A DNA stretch of 64,000 nucleotides from Semisulcospira habei (taxonomy: Eukaryota; Mollusca; Gastropoda; Semisulcospiridae), in contig BTPG01000005.1 in assembly GCA_036245525.1 (NCBI GenBank), positions 180,268,698 through 180,332,697 on the forward strand, in the 5' to 3' direction. A program made the translations under genes and the position numbers. The notes beneath the pieces are model-generated. The model saw nothing but the letters and a program-made list of their open reading frames with translations. It was not told the origin of the DNA and searched no databases. Below are positions 30,784 to 42,000 of the stretch, piece by piece. Every line of letters begins with the position of its first letter. Within the stretch, counting starts at the first letter, position 1.

Positions 30784-32351
30784 AGAACCAACTTGTTTTA
30801 CTGAACACTGATTAATCTAGGACAATAACAAAAACCCAAATAAAAAATCGGTGGGAGGCATCATAAGTGATTTATTATGATATCAGTAACAAAGAGAAAA
30901 AAGGAAACTGTGAGAGTTATTTGCAGTTTGAGAAATGTAATCATAAACAAGAAACGCCTTCCGGCGTACTTAATTCAACTCATTCAATCTTTAGAATCCG
31001 AACACGGTCCCAGTGAAAACTTCACCGCACTGTTCATTCAAAGCTGCACTCGTTGCAACAGATTTAATACACGCATTTGCTAATTTGGCGGTTCTGCTTG
31101 AATCGCCGTATTAACTCAGTCTTGCACCGCCGTATTAACTTGTTTTTCAAAAGTGAGGGATATACTCTATAATTATACACATATGACCTACACTTTTGAA
31201 TTGTTTCACTACACAGTTCAGTGATAAATCAGTACACCTTTTGTCCATAGACTCTTCAGTGTCATCCATGGTTTAGTTTTCTAAAACGATGAGATGGGAA
31301 AGGCTCGAATCAAAACAAACGAGTTCATACCCAGATTGTAACTTCAATAATGCGATGACTTAATTTTGTCCTACCGTTCATGGTACCACCTTCGGGGAGG
31401 GGAAAGGAAATAGTTTTAAATTTAATAATGGACGTAACGTTTACAAAAATCTGTGTTTTCATCCCTACGTCACACGACCAATTCCTTTAGCGCAAACTGT
31501 ACCATGTGACATCGCGAAAAACCGTGTAACGACTAATGGCTGACTTCTTGTAGCTCTCTTTGTGACGCATCTTGTATGCCAGTTTTGTTCCGCAAAAGAG
31601 CAAAATATTTCTACAGTACAAAATTTACACAGTGTTGTTCGAAACAATACAGACGGCAACGTCATAAAAGATCGTATATTACGTCATAAGTCTATTATGT
31701 AGGCCTATACATGTATATTGTTTCGACGTCACTCATTTCTGATGTGATCCAGGTCAGAAGATTTCAGCTTGATTCCTTTTGCAAAAAAAAAAAAAAAAAA
31801 AAACCAAGAAGGAAAACGAGTACGTTGCTGGTAGCAGGGGCTTGCTGCACAGACCCTTGTAGGCCTTCGGGAGGTCAAAGTAATCATGAACCCCTCAGGC
31901 CTTTGGCCTCCGGGGTACAATGGTTACTTTGACCTCAGGCCTTCAAGGGTCCGTGTACCAAACCCCGGCTACCAATAACTCATAATCATACCTTCGTCGT
32001 CTTCAAAGACAGCAGGGTGGTTAATCAAACTGGAACTAGATTGCTCCGAGCTGTACATGGATTCGCTGTCGATAATGGCCACACTTTTACTCGAGACGTC
32101 TGTATTTGGGTAGCCGGTCACTGACGATCCACAGGCTTCACGTACAGCTGAACGCTCTGTCTTTCTGGATGTCTCCTATTACAATGGTAAACAACAGAAA
32201 ATTGTGCCATTCACAATCAGTCAGTTATCGTTGGAATTTAACAGAAACGGAGCAGTTACGCACCAAGTATGATAATTGTCAGCTACGGTAATCATTTCAA
32301 GCACTCGAAGTCAGTGAGATATTTTCACCAGCTTAGTATCAAGATCCAATT
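30784..32351. other. Stretch without recognised genes
   Basis: AT-rich unique-looking DNA with an A-run at 31783-31803. A palindrome at 31846-31970 pairs GAGGTCAAAGTAA with TTACTTTGACCTC around CAGGCCTTTGGCCT. No frame resembling a conserved protein. Confidence 0.5.
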
Positions 32352-32570
32352 TTAACCGGCCCCATTCAGCCCTGTCGCACTACAGCAGGAGATGGGTCGA
32401 CCATGATAATTCAAGGGTGGTGCCAGATCAGCTTAACGTCTATCGGCGCCAAGCTAATCTTTCACTGCCCTTAAATTATCATGGTCTATCCATCTCCTGC
32501 AACTGGTGCATAGTCATTAGATGACACCTCCAAAATTTGGGAAATACGGACGTCGGGCTGAATGAGTTAA
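32352..32570. repeat. PAL-A MITE
   Basis: TTAACCGGCCCCATTCAGCC to GTCGGGCTGAATGAGTTAA. Several unmatched changes in the core suggest an older copy. Confidence 0.82.
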
Positions 32571-32902
32571 AGAGACGATTGTTAATAATTTGTATAAGAA
32601 CTATGATAAACAAACAGTTGCTGTCACTTTTGGCGGTCTGGTCTGCTAATATTATATGGTAAAGACGTAGACGTTTCCTTGCATGCGCAGTTAGTCTCCA
32701 AACTCGAGTTTGCACTGCCGTGAACCTAAAGGGAGCTTGAGCATCGCGCTATTCTACGCCGCAGAGCTGGGACGGTCGTCGAATCGTGCGTGTTGACAGC
32801 CATGGGTGTTTTGTTTTGGGCTCGGTGGTCGCGATTTTATCCCGGCTGCGCAAACATAGCAGCATAGAGGAAACACTAGCCACCAAGATACATACAGTAC
32901 AT

Positions 32903-32960
32903 TTAGCTTCTCACAAGCCCCCGCACTCTGCGCGGAACTCGTGAAGATCATGCCTCTTGG
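32903..32960. repeat. PAL-B core remnant
   Basis: TTCTCACAAGCCCCCGCACT folds imperfectly on GCGCGGAACTCGTGAAGATC, then ATGCCTCTTG. Confidence 0.45.
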
Positions 32961-33243
32961 GGAGTTTTGTCTATGGTTATAGGCGAACATTGCTAAACAG
33001 TGAAAGTCATCCGTCTGATGTAAAAACAAGAATATATTATCCTCGTGAAAGTATGCGGTAACGGTGGAATGAATGTTTCTTGATAGGTTCATTTGTCTCT
33101 GTGCACATCAGACGGAACAGAGAACCTTCTGCCGTACCATCTCAGTGACGGGCAGTTCCGATGAAAGTGGCCTTCCAAGGCTGGCTCTAGCCTTGTCCTA
33201 CTGTCCCCAGCCCTCAACCAAATAACAGCCCTATCCAAGCCCA

Positions 33244-34632
33244 TTTCAGTATATATTTTTAATTTGTAACCTGGCTTTTAAATTTCTGCCCGTATATATG
33301 CCTCAGCAGATCCAAGTTTATTCCGTAGTAAGCCCGACTGTCTTTACCAAAACGAAAGGGTGGGGGGGGGGGGAGTGTGTTCATTTATATGGTCATTGAT
33401 GTACGGGTACTGAAAAACAAAAGGAACTGCTGAAACTCACTGCAAACCACAATAAGCGCATCTCCCTCCCCCTCCCCCTCCCCCACTCAGCCTGAAAATT
33501 AAAATTGTGTGAACTGAAAAAGCAAAACTTAGGCACAGATTCTCATGGGTCACGATCCTGTATCTTGCATGACGGACTCCTGTGGATCTATGCCTTTTCT
33601 CATCAGTAGAAAGGACCACTATCACACTGAATTAGATACACTCACTGATACACACCTCCTGTCTGGAATAAACATACATCCTCATGGCGCCCGCAGATGC
33701 GAAAGCTAATGAAAATCATGCCTCTTGCCTGCCTCTATCATTATGCTGGTCATTACATACAAGAAGCTGCGCGAGCTGATTCAGTGACTGCCTTCACGTG
33801 TATTAGACGCGTTGACAGCAACTATAAACAAACTGCTCTGCTGGAAAAAGGGGACAGAAACAGATTAGCTCGAGCTCACATTCCAGCGAATCAAAATGAT
33901 TAGGCTTTTAATTTTTTGGAGTCTGAGTTAAAACTGTGTGTGTCAGTATATATTTTAAATTTGTAACCTGGCTTTTAAATTTCTGAGTTTTCAGAAGTAT
34001 ATGTGCCTCAGCAGATCCAAGTATATTCCGTAGTGAACCCGACTCTGTCTTTACAAGAACAAAAGAGGGGGGGAAAGTGTGTTCATTTATATGATCATTG
34101 ATGTACGGTTACTGAAAAACAAAAGAAACGGCTTAAACTCATGCAAACCACAATAGCGCATCTCTCTCCCTTTCCCCCACTCAGCCTGGAAATTAAAATT
34201 GAGTGAACTGAAAAAGCAAAACTTAGGCACAGATTCTCAAGAGTCACGGTCCTGTAACTTGCATGGCGGACTCTTGAGGATCTATGCCTTTTCTCATCAG
34301 TAGAAAGGACCAGTATCACACTGTCCGAGATACACTCAATGATAAACACCTCCTGTCTGGAATAAACATAGATCCTCATGGCGCCCGCAGATACGAAAGC
34401 TAATGAAAATCCTGACTCTTGCCGGCCTCTATCATTATGCTGGTCCTTACATAAAAGAAGCTGCGCGAGCTGATTCAGTGACTGCCTTCTATAGTATATT
34501 AGACGCGATGACAGCAATTATAAACAAACCGCTCTGCTGAAAAAAAGGACGGAGAAACCGATAAGAGCGCGCGCTCACATTCCATCGAATCGAAATGATT
34601 AGGCTTTTCGGAGTCTGAGTTAGAACAGTGCG
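33244..34632. repeat. Direct tandem duplication, two ~690-bp units
   Basis: 33244-33940 and 33945-34632 align end to end. Both share ATTTGTAACCTGGCTTTTAA, two PAL-B-like cores each (AGGCACAGATTCTCA.. and AACATACATCCTCATG..) and GATTAGGCTTTT at the end. The second unit runs into the 3' part of the CARD gene's last exon. Confidence 0.8.
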
Positions 34633-34913
34633 CGCGTGCGTGAATGAGACCAACTGATTGACCAACTGAAAACTTTATTTCAACTGACAGACAGACAGAG
34701 AAACAGACAACCTCTTTAAGTTGCGGTGAAAGGCAAACACAAGGACAGCCACTGCGAAGCTGTTGTTTTAAACTGGGTGGGTTGCCGATAGCACGGTTCT
34801 TTAGTACTTCGAGCAGTTTTTCCTGAAGAACAGCATCATTGCAATGTTTTTTTAGCTTCTGAAATACCGTTTCCCACTGCTGCTGATGCGTCTGCTTGTT
34901 TTCCAGCAGTTCT
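34499..34913 (-). CDS. CARD gene exon 5 (last, 3' end uncertain)
   Basis: It encodes ELLENKQTHQQQWETVFQKL, then KKHCNDAVLQEKLLEVLKNR and AIGNPPSLKQQLRSG. These look helical and coding. Beyond that the frame reads CPCVCLSPQLKEVVCF and similar, atypical sequence. The true stop may be earlier if a base differs. Confidence 0.6.
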
Positions 34914-37900
34914 CTGTGAGCCAAAAATAAAATGTACCTTGTAGTAACGTAACATGTCACTGAACACCACAAAGAAACAAACACACAAAGGCACATTTAT
35001 CGTTTTTGTAGTTCAGTATTGTTTCAACTATTCAAGATGTCATGTTCAGGTATGTATGATATAATAATAACCATTCACACACAACCTTGCATGATCTATT
35101 GCAATGAGAAGTATTAGTCACATAACACATTTAGCCCAAAAGTCGAAAGTTGTGCTCCGAAGACTATGGTAGTATAAGAGTGGTTCCAGAATATTCTGGT
35201 GCCTCTTTATTGACAACACCCTTGAACTATCATAGTCGAATAATATCTTGTTGAGTGTGTCAGGGCTAAATGAGTTAAATCCAAACCAAAAAGATTTAGC
35301 CCTGACGCACTACAGCAGGAGATCAATAGACCATGATAATTCAAGGATAGTGCCAGATTAGTTTGGCGCCTGTCGGCGCCAAGCTAATCTGGCACTACCC
35401 TTGAATTATCATGGTCGATCCATCTCCTGCAACAGGTACATAGTCGTTAGATGACGCCTCCAAAATTTGGGAAATACGTGCTTGGGGTTGAATGAGTTAA
35501 CATGATGAAAAAAATATCCAACACCATATTGGGGAGTACGTCGGCTTTACTAGCCTATGTAATATTTGACAAGATGTTTATTAATCTTTATTAATGGTCA
35601 TTTATTATGTTTATTAATGTTTAAAAATAGACATACAAAACAAGGACACAATTTATATCTTTTCGTGATGGGAAGTGACAACTGACGGTTGCCACTTCCC
35701 AGCACGAAGAGATAAGTAGCAAATTGTGTATTTTTATGTCTGTTTTGAAAGATAAATTGTTTTGTGACTGTCCTTTCTAAGCGTGCTTCTTTCTTCGTTG
35801 GGAAGTTCTGTAAATGAGCTAAGAATGAAGCATACTGTGCGTAAGTAAACTGAATATGCTCGCAAGATTCTAACCTGTACTCCTCGACACTGCAACACTT
35901 CGTTGCAAGCAGAATATCAGCAGTTTTTGTTATCGTCATGTATTTGGTAAGAATGTGACGCATGCATGGATCCGACGCTTGATCCCAGCAAAAGTCAATC
36001 CCGTTAAGAACGTGTGGATAGAGACTTCGTAGTTTTGGCACGCATTTCTCGCCAAACAACTGAGGGGGGACGCGGCGCAGGATGTCCCAGAGTTTCCGCG
36101 CTTTGTCCTTGCGGGTCTTTTCCGTCCTGACTTCTTCTTCTTCACTTTCACTGATGGCGCCGAGCGATCGGAGATCGTCCATAAAGCCTGATTCTATGGG
36201 CTCCAAGCATCGCAAGAACTCAGGGTGAATTTTTTGCAAAAATGCGTCTTTCTCGGTGAACATCTCAACGACTGAAAGCAGAGAAAAAGATGGAAACGTT
36301 TTCACTTTTTCCCCTCTTCTTCTCAGTCTTTCTTTGTTTCCTAAAAAGGACTGATATGTCTCTGATTCTGCCACATGTGGATAAGCGAAGTCTGTGAGTC
36401 AAAAGGGTTTTCAACGTGATTTAATACGTCAGCTCAGTCAAGTATTACACAATATAGCGGAGCTGAACCGAAAAAAAAAATCCCTATTGCCCTTGCTGAT
36501 TATTAGTTCTGTTATTTTCTAGTAGTATGTCTCTAAAACTAATACATAGTTGTGCGAACCATCGAGTGTGCATCATCGTGTGTGCATCAAGACATTGTCC
36601 CAAAACGAACTGAGCACCATTCTACAAAACATAAACACTGAAACCCAACTGAAGCATAGATGTATACCATTTTCCTGTGATCCCTTCATACCGGTGTCCT
36701 GTTCGTCCGTTGTCAAATCATCCAGTACTGCAATGTCTTCTGGTTGTACTCCAGCAGAATCAGACAACCAGTCCTGTACAAATGTTCCTGTAACAGAGAA
36801 ACCATAAACATTTGTATGTTCCTTGTATGAATCCTTAGAGCGGTAAGGACGTTGGTGCGGTTGTACCGGCGGTGTCGAGTATTATAACGTTATCAAAGTA
36901 GACCGATACCACTGGAGTATGTCAGTATTCTTGGCCCACTCTTTCTTGAGGTGTGTGTGACTGAATGTAGTACATGTATGTAGTATTTGTATATTCCATT
37001 TAACCCTACGGGCGCATTTTGGATGAATCACCTAAAGATATTGTGCCAGCTGAAGGAGATGGGTTGACCATGATAATTCAAGGGTAGCGCGAGATGAGCT
37101 TGGCGCCTACAGGCGCCCAAGCTCATCTGGCGCTACCCTTGAATTATCATGGTCAATCCATCTCCTGCTGTAAGGCGTTGGGGCTAAATGGGTTAAGTTA
37201 CCTCGAACTGAGCTGATGGTTGAATCTGTCACATCCTCAAGATGCTGCCCGGTCGACATGATCTCTTCAGAAAGCCTCCCGCATTCTTTATCTGCAAATA
37301 GTGCATTTAGACATTGAACCCTCTTTCAATTATCTTATTTCGAGGGTATCATCGTGGTATTGTAGTTCGATGAAGATGATTATGAGACCGGCCCTCCGAA
37401 GGCGGAGACTGAACATTTCTGTGTCAGTGCTACACAGAGGACGCGACTCTTTCATGATAGGCTACTACTTCCGGTCGTGCAGTGGAGCGCTTGATTTTTG
37501 CAGCTAGACTGCTTGACTGGATACGTACCTAGATTCATGCGGGATAACAGATTGCGGATTGGCCGGCAATGATTCTAGGAGGTAGGCAAAGGGGTATTGA
37601 ACCCTCTACAATTTTAAAGTGTTGACCAATCACAGTTGGGTCCGAAAATGGACTGAATGCGCGGCAATATATATCGTAGTACTCACTGTACTGGTAGCGC
37701 GAAATGAAGAAGCAATCAGCAGCTAAGTTGTGAGAGTAAAAATACGTTTTCTCGACCCAGGTTTGTGATGATAGACGCAATGTTCAATATATCCGACGTC
37801 GAAAGAACCCTACAGTACATTTACCATTCTATTTTGGTTCTTCGAAAAGAGTGGATTTCAAGGCACCTGCATCCGTCAATAGCTGTGAATGTTTCTCATA

Positions 37901-38271
37901 GCGTTGCCGACGTTAACGCTATACCACACTACCTCAGCTATTGATGCAGGGCGCCTTGGTTGAGTTAAAAGTTGCTCGCTCTTTATTAAATACTCTCCAT
38001 GAACAAAGTAAACAAACTAGTACCACAAATGAATCCGAGTATGTTTGTAAGAAACCCCGAGTACATGCATAAGAAATACGAGTACGTGTGTAACGGAACA
38101 AACAAGTGCCCGCAGGAAGCCACAGGTTGTCATTATAGGGACGGTGTCGGTCAATTGCGACCGACGTCGGCCTAATGAGTTTTTGTTCAAAAGAGTCTTA
38201 CCTCCGGGTATTTTCTGTGCCTCATTGTGAAGAGCGTCTGCTGACAAAACGTGGGGCTCACTTTCGTCCAT
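34499..38271 (-). CDS. CARD-domain protein, 5 exons, nested antisense to the esterase array
   Basis: An intracellular death-fold adaptor-type protein is predicted from five exons. They are 38271-38202 (ATG), 37291-37202, 36787-36692, 36271-35875 and 34913-34499. All splice sites are GT-AG, phases are 1,1,1,2, and the total is 1068 nt (355 aa). Exons 2 and 3 encode acidic linker. Exon 4 encodes a CARD: LQKIHPEFLRCLEPIES, MDDLRSLGAISESEEEEV, KTRKDKARKLWDILRRVPPQ and KLRSLYPHVLNGI. This is the six-helix pattern with the usual K.R.LWDIL helix. CARDs mediate homotypic assembly in apoptosis and innate immunity. The region after it (ILTKYMTITKTADILLATKC into exon 5) may be a second death-fold domain. 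The last ~45 codons lie in duplicated DNA and may not be coding. Confidence 0.72.
35121..35278. repeat. PAL-A MITE, degenerate (CARD intron 4)
   Basis: ACACATTTAGCCCAAAAGTC to CAGGGCTAAATGAGTTAA. The left inner arm is largely lost. Confidence 0.65.
35293..35500. repeat. PAL-A MITE, full length (CARD intron 4)
   Basis: ATTTAGCCCTGACGCACTAC to GGGGTTGAATGAGTTAA. It is almost perfectly palindromic around GGCGCCTGTCGGCGCC and sits 15 bp from the previous copy. Confidence 0.9.
35625..35755. repeat. Palindromic MITE downstream of the CARD exon
   Basis: ACAATTTATATCTTTTCGTG folds on CACGAAGAGATAAGTAGCAA around AGTGACAACTGACGGTTGCCACT. Readthrough of the CARD frame into it is not coding. Confidence 0.75.
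35875..36271 (-). CDS. CARD gene exon 4: CARD domain
   Basis: The acceptor is CTGCTTTCAG and the donor TACAG/GTTAGA. CARD helices run through residues ~90-180 of the predicted protein. Key features are the acidic SESEEEEV loop and the DKARKLWDIL helix. The upstream frame (MAESETYQSF..) is the pyrimidine-tract intron, not an alternative start. Confidence 0.8.
36692..36787 (-). CDS. CARD gene exon 3
   Basis: It encodes GTFVQDWLSDSAGVQPEDIA, then VLDDLTTDEQDT. Acidic linker. Symmetric phase 1-1; the acceptor is CTGTTACAG and the donor ACCG/GTATGA. Confidence 0.65.
37000..37196. repeat. PAL-A MITE, full length (CARD intron 2)
   Basis: TTAACCCTACGGGCGCATTT to GTTGGGGCTAAATGGGTTAA. It is the AGCGCGAGATGAGCTTGGCG subtype, changed in both arms. 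It ends 6 nt from the exon 2 donor. Confidence 0.88.
37202..37291 (-). CDS. CARD gene exon 2
   Basis: It encodes DKECGRLSEEIMSTGQHLED, then VTDSTISSVR. Symmetric phase 1-1; the acceptor is TATTTGCAG and the donor CGAG/GTAACT. Confidence 0.65.
37856..37965. repeat. Palindromic MITE (CARD intron 1)
   Basis: AAGGCACCTGCATC.GTCAATAGCTG pairs with CAGCTATTGATGCAGGGCGCCTT. The interior TAGCGTTG/AACGCTA also pairs. Confidence 0.7.
38147..38180. repeat. PAL-E half copy
   Basis: GTCAATTGCGACCGACGTCG-GCC matches one outer arm of PAL-E. It lies 22 bp from the exon 1 donor. Confidence 0.5.
38202..38271 (-). CDS. CARD gene exon 1
   Basis: It encodes MDESEPHVLSADALHNEAQK then IPG. The ATG context is AATCATGG. 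The donor is GGAG/GTAAGA in phase 1. There is no signal peptide, as expected for a cytosolic protein. A PAL-B element lies 34 bp upstream. Confidence 0.65.
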
Positions 38272-38304
38272 GATTCAAACTGCAAAAACACATATTGATT
38301 TGTT

Positions 38305-38452
38305 TTAATCCTTTGACTGTCGAGAAAACACGGTCCAGCTGTAAGAGGTATAGAGTATCATGAGCTACGCGACTGCAAGTGTTCAGGAGGATCTGTTTCA
38401 GTCTTGCAGCTGCATAGATAGTGTAATGTTTGTTCGGCAGTGAAGCGGTTAA
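38305..38452. repeat. PAL-B-related MITE at the CARD gene 5' end
   Basis: TTAATCCTTTGACTGTCGAG to CGGCAGTGAAGCGGTTAA. Core AAGAGGTATAGAGTATCATG with a diverged return arm. Confidence 0.7.
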
Positions 38453-38487
38453 GGAAGACAAGATAACACGTTTTACTCCGTTCTCCG

Positions 38488-38680
38488 ATAACTCATTCTG
38501 CCCGCCACACATCACAGCAAAATATGGCTCGACCATGATAGTTCAAGGGTGGTGGCAGAATAGCTTGGCGCCTATAGGCGCCAAGCTATTCTGCCACCAC
38601 CCTTGAACTATCATGGTCGATGTGTCTCCTAAATTGTAATGCAGTCCTCAGAGAATAACTCCAAAATGTGGGTGCCTGGA
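38488..38680. repeat. PAL-A MITE
   Basis: ATAACTCATTCTGCCCGCCA opens it. The core is a perfect 45-bp inverted repeat of the GTTCAAGGGTGGTGGCAGAA subtype, centred on CGCCTATAGGCG. Confidence 0.88.
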
Positions 38681-38888
38681 GACAATGTCACATGTACTTA
38701 TCTTTTGTGGTTACTTTCGCCAATGGCAGCTTTACATTAACATCCCATTTTGAAGAATCCAGCCGCTAGCCAAGAGTAAAATGCAATGGAAATGTATGGG
38801 CCAAGCCGTAACTATGTGTACATTAAAACAGTTTGCCGATGCTAATTCGTTTCAGTACTTTTAAAAAGCATACAAGTAAATAAATTTG

Positions 38889-39005
38889 TTAACCCCGTAA
38901 TTGCCGGGGCATGGCGAACATGTACCCCCGCAGTCCGCAAGCTCGTGAGGATTCATGTCACTTGTTGGTCCTGTGTTCATTATGCTTGGTTTTGGCATCA
39001 TTTGC
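38889..39005. repeat. PAL-B MITE, left part (interrupted)
   Basis: TTAACCCCGTAATTGCCGGG to TTTTGGCATCATTTGCAT. It continues at 43548 (CATCTGTATTTATCACGCGA to GCAGCGAAGGGGTTA). The 4.5-kb element inserted between. Confidence 0.8.
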
Positions 39006-42000
39006 ATTAGTCCACAAGCTAGGAAGGTCTACCGTGCACCCCCCCCCCCCACCCCCCTCTTAGTACTCAATAAGATGGGTTTCAAAGTGTTCCTTAGTAT
39101 GTCCTGAGATGTTTAAGCCATGTTCCCCGAAAATCCTTAGGAACACACCAGAGATATAGCCGATGGCGCAAGGGTACCCCCATTCACGCTCTTTGCAAGT
39201 GCTAAAATGAGGTTAAGAAACATTTTCCTCTAAATAACTCAGAATTCATTCCAGAAGCCCAAATCAGGCAATATTATGTCAAGGCACACCTTTTGCATCC
39301 TCTGCAAAAAACAGAATGAAAAAATATTGAATCTCTGGCTCACAGTGAAGGTATTTGTGCACCCAGAATACGACCATTTCCGCGAAATCGCAAAAAAAGA
39401 CAAAAATAATGTGTCAGATGCCTTCAGACATTTTCTATAGCACTGACAGTCCATTTTTAGGGTTACATCATTAAAACAGGATGTCACAATTATTATAAAC
39501 TTTACTAGGTGATGCTGTGATCACTGTGAGTGCCACAGTGGTTGATTTTGTATCCCTACCCTCAAGTTGTAAAAATACACAAAATTAATTAGAAAAAATT
39601 GCTTAAGTTATTCCATTTTATTTTGACCTCTTTTTACCTATTAAGTTTCAATAATGTGAGCATAAAGTGCAAGAAAATAAGTTAAGTCGTCATCCTTTAC
39701 GGTACATTCGTGGTGAATGATAACTTTTTCCCATTTAAAATTGCCGAATTGGGAAACGTACGTTGTTTCCGGTGCCCTCAGAAATTTTGTATACAACCGA
39801 TAGGTCTTTGTTAGGTTTTATTGGTTAGGATAGAGTATCACAGTTACTCCCAAACTGATTTTGTGATGCTATGATGCATTTAGGGGCCACAGTGGCTGAA
39901 TCTGCTGCCCTACCCCCATTTTACCAGTACGCAAAGTAACGCAAAATAATCATAAAAATTGCTTACGTCATACTCCTCTGTTTAAATATTTTTTGTTGCC
40001 AGTTTTATTTTTAAAGTATGCATATTGAGCATAACAAGTTGTGATCATTTCATTAATTTCAATGTAACCCATCAATTTAATTGTAACTATTTTTAACTGG
40101 CTGGTCTTTTAGGTGATATTTTACCTAGCATAAGGCAGGTCTAGTAAGGTCTCCCCTTTTCCTTTCATTTATTTTCATCTAGAAATGTGTAAATATGAAT
40201 GTGTAATAAAGTTTCATGGTTCCTAATAGCCAAAACAATGTTATCAAAAATATTTAGTTTCCACAAGTCGACCACGAGATCTCCACTTCCACCTTCTGCA
40301 ACGTTCAATTTTGTATGGCTGTCTTTAAATCTTATATTGTTCTGGCTGCCAATAAGTGAGCTGTCAAGAGCTAGGCAGCATGTTTTCAGAGTTTGGTGTA
40401 TAGGGGCGTGTCTTCTGGTCAGAACTGCCAGCAGACCGCTTCTGTGTATGGACATGTTTGGAGAATGTGCTAAGGAGACTGATTTTCTACGCCAAATTCG
40501 CATAGGGCTGTTTCCGCATGACCCAATCTCACGAGGTGAGTCCAGCAGGGTCCTTACGGTCTGTGAACATTTGTGAAAGTTGTTAAAAAATGACAAGGCT
40601 TTTTCAGGGCCCTGGAAAGTCTTCAATTTTAGTCCTTTTCCTTAAAGTCTGTGAAAGTTTGTACAAAATTACAACGTGCTGGCAGACTTTTGTCTACTTC
40701 TTTTTTTTTTTTTCTCCCCCAATTTGTGACTATTCCATTGCGAACGATCATGCTGACGCTTGTTGCAAGTGATCTATATTTAGCTCTGATAATAAATTGA
40801 CTGCATGGCCTTTCTGCCGAACATTCTGATTGGTTGTTTACGCTTCTACCGAAATCCGCCATTCGCTAAGCGTTCTTTTATTTTGGTATCTCTTCATGCA
40901 TTAGGCACGGAAGCTTCAAATAATTGCTGATACAGAGTGATCTGATTAAAGTGTGTAAACCTTCAGGCTTCATTTTGGGTTTGTGAAACGTTCCTGCTTT
41001 TCTGTATGGACCCAGTCCAGAGTAATCAGTGCGTAGATGAAAGATGGTGGCCTGGCTCTCCCTGTTCAGCTTGTTGATGTCATCTGCCCACAGGCTGCAG
41101 CCGCCATTCTGCTGTTGCCAATCACTTTGTTGTTGTAGTGTCTCCATTCCCAGCTAGTCCAGAATGCACTGGAATCCACTGCAGCACTATTTTGTGGACA
41201 GGGCATCCAGTCTATCTTGAAGCTTCCTGGTGAGATCAGTGGATCAAGCTGCTGCCTTTCCCTAGCTAGTGCTCTGCTGCTGTGTTGAGCACCTGCAGAT
41301 CTGTACGATAGTTGGAGCTGCTGCCACCAGCTGGTAAGGAGAGGGAGGTAGTAGTGCGGTCTGCACAACAGATGTACACGCCACTTCCTTCATTCCGCAC
41401 GGCATCTTATGTGGTATCACAGCTGCTGTGAGGGTAGCGCTTGTGCACAACCTCCAGCAAGATGGCTTTGTGCAGTGCCGCGACCTTTGGCAAAGAGACC
41501 TGGAACATTGTTTATGTTGTCTTGAAGGCTCTTTCGAGATGTCCAGGTATCTGAAGGGAGCTGTTCACACATCTTTGGGCTTGGTTCCAGGACGTCAATG
41601 TTAGCCCTTTGCAGGACCTTCAGTTGGCGATTCAGATTTGGGCAGTTCAGATTTGGACATTTCTGACGGTTCTTGGTCTGCTCCTGTAGTCTCCCATGCT
41701 GTCGGTGTTTAGTAAGTTTCTTCATCGTGTTTGCTGTTCTGCATTCCAGTGGCTCCAATGTCCTCCATTTCCTAAATTGGGGTGCTCCAGATGGATCTAA
41801 GAATGTCACTGCATCATGAGAATGACCCATGTTCTGCATCTTGTCAAGCCTGGCTTTTTGGGTTTTGCAGGCAGTGTTTCATGTTCTCGATGTATCTTGG
41901 TACCGCACAACTGGTCTGACCGAGCAGGTGTTTGCTTGTGCCAGGATGCTGTAATTTGCGCCAATGTGGTCCCCATCAGTTTCTTCATCAGAGACTTCTT

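Noticed and set aside
36272..36374. MAESETYQSF as an alternative N-terminus of the CARD protein
   Set aside because: That part reads through the polypyrimidine tract and acceptor of CARD exon 4. A phase-matched upstream exon chain to an ATG at 38271 exists.
40165..40626. 153-codon minus-strand frame in the TIR element interior
   Set aside because: It looks protein-like in composition, but an opposite-strand frame is equally open and no transposase motif is seen; left unannotated.
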